Source: Limnanthes douglasii subsp. nivea (lineage: Eukaryota > Streptophyta > Magnoliopsida > Brassicales > Limnanthaceae). Taken from it: DNA of 64,000 bases. The notes beneath the pieces were generated by a model. That model was not told the origin of the DNA. It did not search any database and saw nothing but the letters and a program-made list of their open reading frames with translations. The stretch lies in NCBI GenBank assembly GCA_036936605.1, contig JAUPFV010000005.1, forward strand, positions 79,496,885 to 79,560,884, given 5' to 3'. This document shows, piece by piece, positions 31,980 to 45,180 of the stretch (positions are counted from its first letter, which is position 1; the number at the start of each line of letters is the position of its first letter). The translations under genes and the position numbers were made by a program.

Positions 31980-33078
31980 CGCTCTCAAAGATTGAAAGTG
32001 TAACCCTAGATTTTGGGAATACACTTCAAAAAAACAATAGGTCTTCTTGGATCATTTCAAGGTCCATCATGTTGACCAAATACTGTAAAGGTACTCGAAA
32101 TAACTTGATTAAAAACCTTTCAATACAATTTAATCACGAGGACAAAATACTATGGTCATTAAACAACTTAAGTAACTTCAATGCAAATCTTGCTTGGAAT
32201 AGAATTAGGAAAAAAAGTAACTAACCTGATCTATTTGGTAAAATTTGGAATGACAGTACTCCAACAAAATACTCATTTCTGCTTTGAAAACTCTTAAAAT
32301 TTTGGATCTTAGTGGACTCTAACCTTCAAAAAATAAATTTTAATTTTGATTCTAAACGCTAATTTTTCTCAAACACTAAATCAATTAGCCATACCTTTGT
32401 TAAACGGTCAATTGTGTGGTCTATTTGGTCCCATTTAGCTAGCCTCTTTAATCTAAACATTGGTAGATTTATGACTATCCACCCCTAGTTAGGTGTTGTA
32501 TCTGGTCTACCAATAAAGCCATTCATACCAGAACAATAATCTCAGTGATCATCTGTTGGTCAATTTGGCACTTCAGGAATAAATGAAAAATTGATAATCA
32601 ATCTATTTATTCTAAATTTATATTATACAAAATATAGTTGATATTGTCTAGATTAGACTATGCTAATATACTTAAGAGTAATATTTGGCTAGGTGGTCAA
32701 CATATTTCTAATAAAATGGAATCTTTCTTCCATATTAATCCTTTAGACAACTTTGAAATTCTGAAATGGATTCATCCAAATAAAAATAGACTTAAATTGA
32801 ACTCAGATGGCTCGTGCTTTCCAAATGGTAAATCCAGTGGTGCTGGACTCATAAGAAATAATAGTGGTGATATTTCAGTGGCTTATGGTAGAATTTATAA
32901 TAAGCAAAGTCTTCTTATTGTAGAATATAGAACCATCTTAGAAGGTTTTATAATCCGGAATCATAATGAATTCAAAAATGTATGTGGTGATCATTTTTAT
33001 GTTGTTGTTTTTTATGTTGTTTCGTTGTTATGGGTTGTTAAAATTTATGGGTTCTTACACATCTTGCACTTATATTAA
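31980..33078 (+). pseudogene. Degenerate LINE, 3' part with RNase H
   Basis: Continuation of the plus-strand LINE. ILWSLNNLSNFNANLAWNRI and FGKIWNDSTPTKYSFLL (32145-32285) match the region before zf-RVT. At 32790 the RNase H begins RLKLNSDGSCFPNGKSSGAG, with EYRTILEGFII carrying the Glu. The frame then degenerates. The N-terminal catalytic Asp is in NSDGS. Confidence 0.7.
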
Positions 33079-33340
33079 ATTCTTGTTTGGCTGAAAAATA
33101 GATAAGTACCAATACCTCCTTTTGTTTGCCCATCTCTTGTCAAAATCACCTCGTCAAATGTTTATTGCCTCATATTTTATATTGTATCTCTCATCATATT
33201 GAACCATACCCTAAATAGATGTTAACACCTAAATTTTTTAACACCTCTTGCAAATAGATGTTATATGCCCATAACACCTAAATTTGACCAATTTTTTTAA
33301 CACCTAAATAGATGTTATATGCCCATAACACCTCTTGCAA
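33079..33340. repeat. Short direct repeats in an AT-rich spacer
   Basis: The phrase TAGATGTTATATGCCCATAA with CACCT occurs twice (about 33255 and 33310), and AACACCTAAAT / AACACCTCTTGCAAATA recur nearby. This looks like local slippage or a small duplication. No gene is seen. Confidence 0.55.
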
Positions 33341-33960
33341 ATAAGTAAGCCATTTCCTAACATAATTGGTCAAATTTTTCTTTAACCATTCTAAAAAAAC
33401 CTATTAGTTACTTCCACTTTCTCGTTTGCTTGAGGATGAAAAAGTGTTCAAAAATACTGTATAATTTCCCCCGAATTTCAAAAGGAAGTCATTTCTCTAT
33501 TATTGAACTAAAGGTCGTTATATGTAGTAATATTTTGAGAGACTCCAAAACGACAACAAATATTATTAACAATAAACTTGATAAAATATTTAGCTCTTAT
33601 ACCTTAAAATGGCTCAGCTCAAACCCACTTCGAAAAATAGTCTACTGCACAATAATTGTTTGCCATCCTCCTAAGTGGAACTGCTGGTTTATGGATAGAA
33701 TTAGCAAATCGTTGACATGTATCACAACCTTGTACCAACTTTTTAGTATCACTTATAATCGAAGGCCAATAATAGTCTACCAAAAAAACTCTCCTCACCA
33801 AAGCCTTAAATCCACAATCAGCAAAACCTTCTCGATCATGTAGTTCGAATAAAATTTCATGAGACTCATTCTTACCCAAACATCGTAATAACGGTCTACT
33901 CAAAGACTTCTTATATAACAAACCATCCAACATTGTATAACCATGAGATTTGAACCTCAA
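33340..33960 (-). pseudogene. Gypsy integrase, broken
   Basis: The H2C2-like N-terminus gives HEILFELHDREGFADCGF and CDTCQRFANSIHKPA. The integrase core follows with a deletion: YCAVDYFSKWV then, in other frames, FVNNICCRFGVSQNITTYND and LFHPQANEKVEVTNRF. Asp and Glu positions of the DDE core are only partly recoverable. It would have inserted the cDNA copy. Confidence 0.75.
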
Positions 33961-34109
33961 TCATTGAGCTAACTTGACATCCTAGGTAAATATTCCTCTA
34001 AGAAATAACTCTTTTATTTCAAATCTCCAGTCGTCGCGAATATTTTCTACAGTGACAAATACCTCTTTGAAGTACTTACATTTTTTTTAACTAAATCATA
34101 GGACTTTCT

Positions 34110-34420
34110 TGTAATAATATACATGGATACTCCTCTGTATATGATATAGTTGCTAAAGAATCTACAACTGTGTTATCCCCTCGAATAATATGCTGAACAA
34201 CCACTACATCGAATAAAAGAGTTATCCCTCGAAGCTCACGAAGATATGAAACTAATTGATCTTTCTTAGCCTCTTATATCCCTGTCATATGATTAACCAC
34301 CAACTGCGAATCTGTCTCTAACCGAACTTTGTTCTCCCTACGAATATTTTCAAGCCATAAACCAGCTAAGGCAGCCTCGTACTCACCCTCGTTCATGCGT
34401 GAAATCCAAATCGAATAGCC
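34110..34420 (-). pseudogene. Gypsy second (archaeal-like) RNase H
   Basis: Minus strand: NEGEYEAALAGLWLENIRRE with the Glu, RLETDSQLVVNHMTG with an Asp, EAKKDQLVSYLRELRG, and IIRGDNTVVDSLATI with the last Asp. This is the extra RNase H typical of Tat/Ogre elements. A stop follows NHMTGI. Confidence 0.8.
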
Positions 34421-35263
34421 TGATACATGGATTTTCCATAATGAGCAATCAATTGCACCCTCACACTTGATCCCTATATGCTAGAACCACCATTTCTTCG
34501 AACCACCAATGTTGAAACTAATTGCAATAATTCTTTAATTGTTCCCTCATTTGACCGGCTTGAATGAAACTTAATAAAAAATCTACTAAAGCTTGAGCCT
34601 TAATAGTTGTTCGAGGAGCAAAATTTATATCAACATCCTCCAACTCAGCCGACCATTTAGTCATTATGTCATAAATATTTGGTCGTTCTAACACATTTTT
34701 TTAATGAAAAAGAGATTCAAACAACAATTGTATGAGCTTGAAAATAAGGGCGCATTTTTTAAGCAGCGAACACCAAGGACAAAGCCAACTTCTCAAGCCT
34801 TAAGTATATTTTTTCTGATGTCGATAAACTCTTGCTCACATATTAAACTAGTTTAGAAGTTCCACTTTCTTCCCTTATCAATAGAGCACTGACAACAAAT
34901 TCTGACAATGATGTATACAAGTATAACTCTTCTCTTATTCGAGGCTTGAATAACAATTTTGGTCACTAAAAGTGTTCCTAGATCTTCGAAAACACCACCT
35001 CACGTTCTAGTGTCCATATGAATTCCTTTGGTCGATGCAAAACTTAGAAAAAAGGAGCACACTTGTCAGAAAATCGAGAGATAATTCTATTAAGAGCAAC
35101 CAACTTCCCTGTCAAAATTTGCACTTATATGATTGTCCGAGGTGAATTTATTGATACCAAAGATTTTAATTGATCATGATTGCTTTTATTCCCTTTTCAC
35201 TTATAATATATCCCAAAACGTTTTCAGACCTTACACCAAATATGCACTTCTCTGAATTTAACT

Positions 35264-35656
35264 TTAATTGAAGGCTCTTAAATTCAAAAAGGTTTCCTCG
35301 TAGTCTTGCAAGTGTTCACCATCTGTTGAACTTTTGACTAACATATCATCAATATAAACTTCCACATTTCTCCTAATATGAGAAGAAAAAGCCTTATTTA
35401 CCAATTTTTGATATGTTGCCCAAGTATCTTTAAGACAAAAGGACATAACTCGATAACAATGTAATCCTCGATCACTAATAAAAGTAGTACTTTCTTGATA
35501 CTTCAAATTCATATGGATCTGATTATAACCCGTAAATGCATCCATAAAAGAGATGATTTTATTCTGTGACATTGAATCAACAAGTTGATATATTCGAGGG
35601 ACAAGAAATAAATATTTAGGACATGCCCTATTTAAATTCATAAATTCAACACACAT
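35264..35656 (-). pseudogene. Gypsy reverse transcriptase fragment
   Basis: 130 codons open: MCVEFMNLNRACPKYLFLVP, ISFMDAFTGYNQIHMNLKYQ (palm motif with Asp), and VEVYIDDMLVKSS, the catalytic YIDDM box. These are conserved Gypsy RT blocks. Flanking frames continue the protein but are broken. Confidence 0.88.
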
Positions 35657-36428
35657 TATCCATTTTTTGTTCTTCTCTTTGAACTAACACTGGATTGGCA
35701 GTCCATAATGGACGTTTTAACTCTCGAATGTGTCCGACCCTGGACAAACGATCTAGCTCTACTACAATGGTCTCATATTTTTCTATAGAGAAAGCTCACC
35801 TCTTTTGAATAATGGGCATGACCTTCGGATTTAAATCAAAACTATGACATATTACCTCGGATGATATCCCTACAACATCCTCGTTTTCCAAGAAAAAAAT
35901 CCATGTTATCAAACAAACATTGTAACAATTGGTAACGCAAAGTATATGACAGTAATGTTTTTATGCGCAAAATATTTCCCATTTGAAAGCATGTACTTCT
36001 CGACATTTTCTCCCAACACTAAAGGACCCGGGGTTTCCCTCAGATCATTCACACCTTCCTCATCCAAAGCTAACCCTCTTAATTTCTATTAAGTCATTTG
36101 GTCACTAAAAATAACCTTTTTAGAATGTAAATTTGTTGCATAAAATTCCATTGTTACTTGCTGATCACTTTAAACTATTCTGACGCGATCCCTAGTTACA
36201 TATTTTAAATACTGATTGAGAGTTCAAACAACAACATACATTCTTGACAACCAAGATCTCCAAAATATAACATTATAACTGGTCAGGCATTCGACCATCA
36301 TAAACAAGACTTGAACTTTCTTTTTAAATGGACATTTTGCTAAGTAAATATCCTCCTAGAATTCCCCGATAACTTGTGTTGTTACTCATGTAAATCTAAT
36401 TATAGTATATTCTGATCAAAGAATCATA

Positions 36429-36637
36429 GCCCCAAAAAGGATAGTCGAGTTGGTAGAGTAAGACATGCTTGTGACCAAAGGTCATGAGTTCGAGTTCCTC
36501 TTCAAACGCTTTCTTGGCTGAGCCTGCCACCTTGTGTGGTTTACCTTCTGGCGTTGGTTTGCAGGCTATTGCATCAGACTGAGGGTTTACCCTGTGCAGA
36601 CTCGTTGAGTAGCGGTTGCGGGTTCCCTCCGAAAAAA
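36429..36637 (+). mobile_element. tRNA-derived SINE, copy 1
   Basis: 209 bases start GCCCCAAAAAGG. There is a Pol III A box TAGTCGAGTTGG (36442-36453) and a B box GTTCGAGTTCC (36488-36498). The body is shared with 52337-52547 (GGTTTACCTTCTGGCGTTGG; GTAGCGGTTGCGGGTTCCCT near the end). Target duplication ATCAAAGAATCATA (36415-36428) versus ATCAAAGAATCGTA (36638-36651), one mismatch. The head is tRNA-like but it is not a functional tRNA gene. The body resembles the Au-type plant SINEs as I remember them. Confidence 0.88.
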
Positions 36638-37450
36638 ATCAAAGAATCGTATGTGGGCTACGCATCCTATCATAGGTTGACTTGAATAATATATTTGTTG
36701 AACTTACGGTATCTATCAGAATACGTCAAATTTCAGTCTATCACCACTTGATCCTCAAGGGGCCCTGATATTCCCCTTAGATCGTCTTTGTCAAACAAAC
36801 TATGGGAGTTTCTTTCTTCCCATACAAGTGGGTGGATATTTTACCTTCTAGTTGGGTGGCCAAACTCACCACATGTATTTTTCCTAGAACTGTTTCCATT
36901 ACTCACCAATGTATCTCCTCCAAAAATTGCTAAAGATTCAAAATATTCACATAAACTTCAAACTCTTCCTCGAACGATCGGTTCATCCACAACCAGCAAA
37001 ATGAAATAATTAGGGTCTGAATTCAAATATTCTGATATCGCATAAAACTTTGCAAATTTAGAATCCATGATCATCATCGTATTCTCCTACTTTGAATATC
37101 TGTTAACAAAATATTGATGTGCTGATGTGCTTGGCTATTTCTACCCACCACTCTGTCCTTTAACGAAAGTCGTTAACTTTCCGTTTTCTATCAAAATCTG
37201 GATTTCTTTCTTTAATACTATGCAATCTGCATTATCATGCCGAATATCATTATAGTATTTGTAAAATTTATTATACGTTCCTCCTTTGGCCTGTATATTG
37301 GAGTTGGATTTCTAAAGTTAACGCGACCCTTAGCTATTTCAAAGATGGTTGGCAAATTTTATGTTAACTCCGCAAAATATTCTGGTCTTATCCACTGGTT
37401 AGATCTTACTCGAGGTGGTTGATAACTATCTGGTCTGGAAGGAGCTCCTA

Positions 37451-38331
37451 CTATTCAATGAGGAAGATTAATGTGTATCCTTGGATGTGACGGTACCTGG
37501 GAGTTCGAAGGGTTTCCCTGATTCCTTGACTAGTACATGCATGTCCTGAATTTATTTGAGTGGAACTTGATCCACCTTGAACCCTTGTTGATTCATACAC
37601 CTTAATTTGTTCCTCAACTTGAGCCATCAAAGCCCCAAATGCCAATGCGCTTCTCCTTATAGTCTTATTTACTAGATCCAGTGGAAGTAATCCTTGCTTA
37701 AAATTTGCCATAGCAATAAGTTCTTCACAGTTTTCTAATTCTGTCTTTGTTAACACAAATCGTTTAGTATAATATTTTAACTTTTCGCCTACTACATGTT
37801 TGCATTGTATTATTGTATCACCATTGGCTCACATTTATTTGATCCCTACGAATTGTCTTTGAAAAGCAGTATAAAAATTGTAAAGTTGGTTATAAACCCG
37901 TTAGAATTCTATTGTACCACTTTAAGGCAGTACCTTTAAAAAATTTCGAGAATGCTCTACAGACCAATTTATTATCATCCTCAAAGTTCATCATATAATT
38001 TGTAAAACGTTGATTATCCGTGTCTTGTGTTCCATCAAAATTTTCCACCTTCAATATAAAAAAAACTCTTAGAAATAGGGATTGACCTAATCTCATCAGA
38101 TAGAGGAGAATTCCTCAAATCCACTCCTTGTATATATTGGTCAACTCCAGTTGTTCCCATAACAGCATATAAGTTCTGATCCGCAGTATCAATGTACTGG
38201 TTAGACATATTACCCTTGTATAATGAGTTGCCTCTCACATTTCGAAACCCACCATTCTTCTTTGATCTATGCTCTTTATGTGATTTTTGATGCCGACTTA
38301 CCTCTCCATTTGAAGAACGCCAGTATCTCAT
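37451..38331 (-). pseudogene. Gypsy gag, broken
   Basis: Pieces: MRYWRSSNGEVSRHQKSHKE (38331), VENFDGTQDTDNQRFTNYMM with CRAFSKFFKGTALKWYN (38050-37890), and LTKTELENCEELIAMANFKQ with GALMAQVEEQIKV (37756-37600). This is the same protein as at 1-1500. At least two frame changes separate the pieces. Confidence 0.8.
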
Positions 38332-39130
38332 TTGTTTAAATGAATCACTCTCAGAATTTGAGCTGGATAATTCACTATCACTAAATGATATATATACTGA
38401 TGTTTATCCTCCTTTTCCTTTCGTGAAGAGCGATGCTCTATGTCTGACTAGAAATGCATATTTTTATCACCTCGAATTCGATAAGCCGTGTAAGACTCAC
38501 CAGACTGATTTTCCAATTCTTATTTTTTTCAGTCATACCTTGGATTTTAGCCTACCTGATTGAATTTTCTGCTCTCTTTGAATATACTCATCATTCAAAA
38601 CTGTTATCTTTTCTAATAATTGATTCGTCCGATTTTCTATGTCAGATTTCCCACGTTGTTCTAGATTTTGACTATTACCTTAATTTTCTTCTATACGTAA
38701 ATCTGATCTAAGCACCTTCATTTCCTCGTACACTGTAGGATCACCTCTGATTTCTGGTTCCATTACGATCTCGATCATTAATAGTAACCTCAAATTTTGT
38801 AACTTTTGATTTTAGATTTGCAATCTAGGTACCTCGTAGTTTCTCCCAATGTGCTCGTCAACATTAAGTACTAGATATTTAGTGTGAAAATTAAATAATA
38901 AGAGTGATTATAAAAAGAAAAAATGATCTGTTTAATCTTAGAAAGAGATACAATTGACAATCGAGAGTTAAAGAATAGAATGCTAATCACCTTTTATTCC
39001 ATAATACGTTTTCCTATTTATGGGACTGAAGGATAAATAACAGATTCAGTTACATATTTGGTTAAATTCCACTTTGACCCTTACAATCTATATTCAATAT
39101 TAAATTCATTATTTTAACTTTACAAAACTT

Positions 39131-39640
39131 TAACAAAAACCCTTTCTTCTAATTGTCTTAACTCATTAATAATTTATACCTTAATCAAGTTGGAATCTTA
39201 AATGCAAGATGAAGCAGGATTTCATAAATAATCAAATCTCTAATCTCCTTAGAGCTATAACCTTGTTTGAAAGTCTAAGCACTGGTTATTTAAGGCCTGA
39301 TGAATAGGCTAGTTTATTAATGTCTCACCAAAGAATTAATATATTCTATTAGTCTGTTTGTCAATTTTGCAGGTACATTTAACTGGAAATATCAGGTCAC
39401 TACTTGGATGGAGGGTGCTTTACAAAGGATACAAGATGGAACCAGCCATCAACTATGGAAGCAAACGAATATTTTTCAAAAATGATGAATGAGCTAGAAG
39501 TAGTCATTATATCTAGATGAATTCGTAGGCTTACATGTGTATGGGAAAACCTCAAGTTATAAAAATGTAATGTATTTTACAAAGCCTATAAAATAATTGA
39601 ATTAATAAATTTTGTTACTCAATATATATATATATATATA
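39131..39640. other. AT-rich spacer ending in an (AT) microsatellite
   Basis: No gene is recognised. A run of AT dinucleotides lies at 39625-39641, directly before the left repeat of the Copia remnant. Confidence 0.45.
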
Positions 39641-39641
39641 G

Positions 39642-41700
39642 AACTTATTCATTGAGTTGGACTGTCACATGTTTTATTGATGTTTTGGACTATTGTCAGT
39701 ATTAGTCAAATAAAAATAATCATAAAGAAAGTAAAGACCAGTAAATAAAATATGTGTCATGGGGGTAATTGTATGGATGCCGGATTTAATATAGAATATT
39801 GTGAATTATTAGATTCATAAATAAACAACTTAAAGAGAACATAAAGTTTTGAGATTATTTTATAAGACGAAACAATACTGGGGTTATGGTCCAAAAATGG
39901 TGATAATTTAACAAACTCTGATTTTTATTTAGCTTATAGGTTTGATATTGAGTTATAAATTCAATATCAAATACTATATCATTAATTAATTCATTAATTA
40001 ATTAATAATTAATTAATTAATGAACTAACGGAAAGTTACTCACAAAGATATTAATTCAATACTAAAGATTGTGCGATCAAATGTTCAGTATGAGTAAATT
40101 TATATTTCTAGTGTTGTATGTTAATGACATGTTATTGGCCATAAACGATAGATAATTGTTACATACGACAAAGACAAATTTAATATGACATATTTTGGTG
40201 ATGTATTTTTTGTGTTAGGAATTCATATTCATAGGAATTGATCGATAATTTTTTTTACTTTATCACAAAAAGCGTATATTGAGAGTATGTCACAACGTTA
40301 TGGGATGACTAACCATAAAGGAAAGAAAACCTATATGTCGAAAGGTGAAAAGTTTAGCCTTAAGCACTGCCCAAAGACAAAAGTTGAGAGTGAGAAAATA
40401 TCACTCGGCTTTTGAAAATTTGATATATGCTCAAGTTTTTACACGGTCAGATAATAGTTTTGTGGTGGGTGTGTTAGGAATATATGCAAGTAATCTGAGG
40501 ATGAAACATTGGAAAACAATCAAAGAGTTTTCCGGCATTAGCAACAAACAAAACACCATAGGTTAACATATAAGAAGTTAGATAAACTTGAGGTCATACG
40601 GTATTACGACTAGCTTTGGCTGCAAAATTTGGTCACGGGACCGCGAATCGTGGAGTAGATATAAGGACCTATTGGATTATATTGTGAAGATAATTAAGCA
40701 GTTGAGGATGCAAACAGTAACATGAACTCGGTTAACTCTAAACATGTAGATATCAAGTTTGTGTCTCTTAAAGAGAGAGTTAGCACATATGGACAAACTA
40801 AATGTTAATGGATCCTCTTACGAAGGTGTTAGGGCCTAAACTTTTCATTGTACACATTATTAACATAGGTGTTATGTATTTAAAGAATTGTTAGATTTAT
40901 TTGAAATTTGTATGAACCTATTTAATATGTTTGTAATATTATAAACACGCACTTAAGTTCATTAATATATACATTGTTATATATAGGTATTCAGTGTGCT
41001 CTTATCTTTGATTATTCATGATATGCTATAAGTAGACCTCCAATTAAATATGGTCACTAAAGAATAGACATATAAGGTTACATTTCATATTATTCTTATG
41101 TTATGCACTGTGATAGATCCATGTAATTGATTGTTACGATATCGTGATTACTAATGAATTTATTTGCGGTTTTTAATACATTGATGATGACTTTGATCTT
41201 ATGTCGTTAATGGTCATTTACGAAATTGTTAAGGTTATTTATGTGACAATCAAAATTAAAAATGTTCATTAAATGAATACATCATATAGTAGCATATGAT
41301 GATCCAAGTGAGATATTGTTGGAATTTCTCCGTTGAGTTAGATCATCACATGTTTTATCGATGTATCAGACTATCGTCAATATTCGTCTAATAGAAATAA
41401 TCATAAAGAAAGTAACGAACTAGTAGATACAATATGTATCATGGAGGGAATTTTATAGATACCAATGTTTAATTTTGAATATTACGAAGGATTGGATTTA
41501 GAAATAAACAACTTAAGCAAGAAATAAAGTTATAATATCATATTATGGTCCATAAGAGCGAAAATTTAACAATATGTGATTTTCATTTAACTTATAGGTT
41601 TAACATTGAATTAATGATTTAATATTAGATATTAACGCAAGAAGACATTACTTAAAGAGATATTAGTTCAATAATACAAAATTAATACTGATAAGCAAGG
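39642..41700 (+). mobile_element. Deleted Copia element between diverged direct repeats
   Basis: Two similar stretches, about 39645-40075 and 41325-41700, share ATCATAAAGAAAGTAA, AAATAAACAACTTAA and TTATGGTCC in the same order, as two LTRs would. The right copy starts TGTTGGAATTTCTCC, a normal LTR start. Between them is only the end of a Copia polyprotein (40100-40560). Most of gag, integrase and RT has been lost. Confidence 0.65.
40100..40560 (+). pseudogene. Copia RT C-terminus and RNase H start
   Basis: LVLYVNDMLLAINDR resembles the catalytic YVDDMLL region with Asp changed to Asn. Then come DVFFVLGIHIHRN and the characteristic HSAFENLIYAQVFTRSDNSF with VVGVLGIYASNLRMKHWKTI, which marks the RT-RNase H junction of Copia elements. 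Frames shift between them. Confidence 0.7.
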
Positions 41701-43079
41701 AGAAAAGGTGCACTTTCTTTCTATAATCCAATTAGTCATGGAATTTGTGTTCTTTAGTTTAAGTTTCAACAGAAAACACAAAAACTGTATAAGAAACCAA
41801 TTTAATCATTCTCCTTTAAGATCAAATAAGAGATTGGTTGTCATCTCTTAAAATGATTCATAATTAGTGATTAAGGATCAAATTCTAACAAAAATTATTA
41901 ACAAGAGACTTCTCTAATTTGAAAAATAAAATTAGTTGTTACATCCTATAAGTATATCCCGCATTTTTATATAGGTTTAGACTCCGTTTATAGGATTTTA
42001 CATTAATTAGAAAGTCGATTTTTCTAATATATATTAAGAAAACGATTTTTTATTACACGGTTGAAATTTTAAAAAGCATTGCGCAAATCGAGATACAACA
42101 CATACAAATTTATTTATTTTTTGATACATTTTTAATGTTAACTATTTTTAAAATGGATGAAATATAACACTAAATTGGATAATTTTCTATAATAATTTGA
42201 AAATACTAACAACAAAACAAGTATTATGTAAATGGATAATTTAACATTATTTTAAGTAAATCGACTAAAACTAGAAAATATACTAATAAATAAGATAAAA
42301 TAAGTTTAAAATCTGCAATAAATTATTTATTTTTATAAAAAAAATGGTTAACAAAATTGTGTTTTCATAATATTAATTGTAAATGACCATATAATTCAAA
42401 ACAATGTGTTGTTTGTCAGGTTAAGGGTTATTTTTTTGAATAAAAAATGGGATTTATTTTTTTCAAATATATATGTATATAAAAAAACACAAAAATGATA
42501 AACATTAAATGATTTACTCTAACTTTTAATTTAATTATACGTTGTTTATAGTTTGATGTTCGGATCATGTCACATTCAGAAACTCTACATACCTGATGTG
42601 GATATCGGGTTTTATAGATATTTTAAAAAAACTTAAAACACTATAAATAATTATGATATTGTATATAAATAAAACAATATGATAAAGATTTAATTCATAT
42701 ATAAATATATAAGACCAAAAGAGTTTAACGTATATTATCGCAAGAAAAAATGTAAAAATTTAATAGAGAGCCTAATTTATAATGACACCACAAATGTAGT
42801 AACCAAAACAAAGACCAACAAAATAACACATGACTATCAGTTACTCCGTCCCTTATTATGTAGCATACACATGAAACTATATGAAGGTGGGCATCATCTC
42901 TCATAGTATACAAATAACAAAATATAAATAAGCAGAATATGTTAGTTAAAATAGAAAAAATATAAAACATAAAATAAATAGAACTTATAAACTACAAATT
43001 CAATATATTTTAGTATAAATAAAATATGCAATAATGTCATGTATGCAATAATTCATATATAAATTGTACATCTTTTGTC
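41701..43079. other. AT-rich stretch without recognised features
   Basis: Strongly AT-rich with many short homopolymers. The open frame on the minus strand at 42970-42725 (rich in Phe, Cys and Leu) has no family resemblance and is probably chance. Confidence 0.45.
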
Positions 43080-43680
43080 TACACATAATGTCACTCCACT
43101 TTGTTCACACATAAAATTATACACACCCTATACATGCACGACATCTTTCACACATAACCATATCTCGCTCACCTAGAACTAGACTTCATCAACACATAAC
43201 CACACTTTATCCACACAATACCACCCATTTTCAACCCAATAATATACCTTATCTATATAGGATCATACGTCGTCCATATAAAATCATATATCATCCACAT
43301 AGGAAATCACCATATCCGTATACGACCACATCTCGTCCATACAGTACTACACCTCTTTAGCATATGACATCTTCCTCTCAGTAGCATATCTTCCATACAT
43401 GACATCATCCATACATGAAATCATCCGGACATAAATCATACATTTTCCACACATGACATTATCCATAAAGGAAAATGGCATCGCTCACATGAGACATCGT
43501 TAACATATGTTCACACTTTCTCCACACATGATTACACCTCATTTACAAAGGACATTATCCATGTATGATCACACGTCATTGACACAAGACATTATATACA
43601 CAATATTGTACCTCGTTCATTCAATACCACACATCGTCAATATAAAATATTCATCACACATTATATGATATAAATACTCG
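43080..43680 (+). repeat. Degenerate minisatellite built on CATCCACACATGACAT-like words
   Basis: About 600 bases of imperfect repeats of ATCCA(C/T)ACATGACATCATCC, CTCGTCCATA(C/T)A and related words, roughly 20 bases each. It is C/A-rich on this strand, in contrast to the AT-rich flanks. No coding frame survives in it. Confidence 0.65.
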
Positions 43681-45180
43681 TACAAATATTATTAATATAT
43701 AACATAATAAACATAATCAAAACAAAGGTATTATTTTTCTATCTGAAACTGTGTTTCAACTCTAATTTACTCGACATATTACTAAATCTTAAATATAATA
43801 TCTCACATATATAATCGTATTGGAATATAAATATACTCTTAAGATTTAACCATGCTCGCTTCCAAGAGATTGTGTTCAGGTTTCTAAGACTGAACTTTAC
43901 TCAACTCCAAACTTGTAGTTTAAATTTGTTACACTTTTTATTTCATATAATATGTTTTTAGATATTCAATATATATAATGTTTTAAACATCCACGAACAA
44001 TTTCCAAACATTATTCAATTTAATTTATGCTTAAAATTCAAGTACCATCAAACTAAATTTTTTTAAAAATTCATTTAACTAAATAAAAATATATATATTA
44101 GTTGCGAATTCGAAATGAAGATCATATAATTACCACACTCTAGTGAAATAATTTTTTAACAAATAAACAAAAGAATACCCTAAAATATAATAACCATCAA
44201 TCACCAATTGTGAAACGATAACTAAAATTTTATCCCACTTAAATAAGAAAAGATAACTAAAATTTTAAAAAATAGTCGTTAAAATCCAAATATGATTTGA
44301 GATTGTATATGAAAATTTTCTATTAGTTTTAATGACACATTTTATCTTTATATTTAATCAAAGCCAAAATTTGACAACAATTTTACATTTTTTAGCTATG
44401 AACGTTTCTTTACATTTCTCTTTTCTACCTTAGTGTTGATTTAAATCTCTTCAGATGGTTTCTTTTGTTAAATTAAATGAATAATCATGTTTAGAAAAAT
44501 ACTTAGATCTAAGTATTAAAGTTAATAGAAATATGTCTTGAATAGGTTATATTATATACGTTATGTATATGTCGTATTTTCACACATGCATGTATTACTA
44601 GTGTCTTTTATATATTAATATTTATGAATAAATATCTTTACGTCGTATAAAAACTATTAGTAGGGTTACAGATGTTTCAATCTATATAATGGTAAAAAAA
44701 TTGGTGGTATCTTGTTTATTTAATAATATATTTTATTTTTATTTTGAAAGTTCATAGTTAGTTATGATTATGCATGTAAATGCTAATATATCTTCATTTT
44801 GAGTATATGTGAAAAATGATAAACTAAAATACGAACATTTGTTGAGATAAGCATTTTTATCTTCAAAATTTCAATCTTTTAACCTTACAAAATATAATTT
44901 TGTACATATTACTTTTAAATTTTATAAATTTAAAATTGGAGTTTCATAACTCTTTCCATATTAAAACATATTATCATCAAAATAAAACACGCACCTTTTA
45001 TTGATTAAATATGAATATTTTTATATATTATTTTATGTTTTCTAATTCGTTTCATCTATTGTATGAATACATCACATAACCTTCACCATAAATATCATTT
45101 TATTTTGAAGCTGGTTTACTTGATTATGTAAAAGTCAATCTATTTTTTCTTCATACAATTACTTCACATCTAATTTTTCT
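43681..45180. other. AT-rich stretch without recognised features
   Basis: I see nothing that can be supported here beyond base composition. Confidence 0.4.

Larger units (their letters stand above)
33340..39130 (-). mobile_element. Decayed Tat-lineage Gypsy retrotransposon with SINE insertion
   Basis: Minus-strand order: LTR-like DNA (38870-39130, with a TATA-like CCATAAATAGGAAAACG around 39015), a degenerate tRNA-Arg-type primer site near 38855, gag (38331-37451), a gap, RT (35656-35264), RNase H, a second RNase H (about 34420-34110) and integrase (33960-33340). The second RNase H after the first is the hallmark of the Tat group. Many stops and frameshifts are present. The 3' LTR is not seen, and the element seems cut at its 3' side next to the LINE. 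A SINE at 36429-36637 lies within it. Confidence 0.8.

Noticed and set aside
36442..36498. tRNA-like segment with A and B boxes (also at 52349-52405)
   Set aside because: It is the head of a SINE with target duplications; it lacks a proper cloverleaf 3' half and is not annotated as a tRNA gene.
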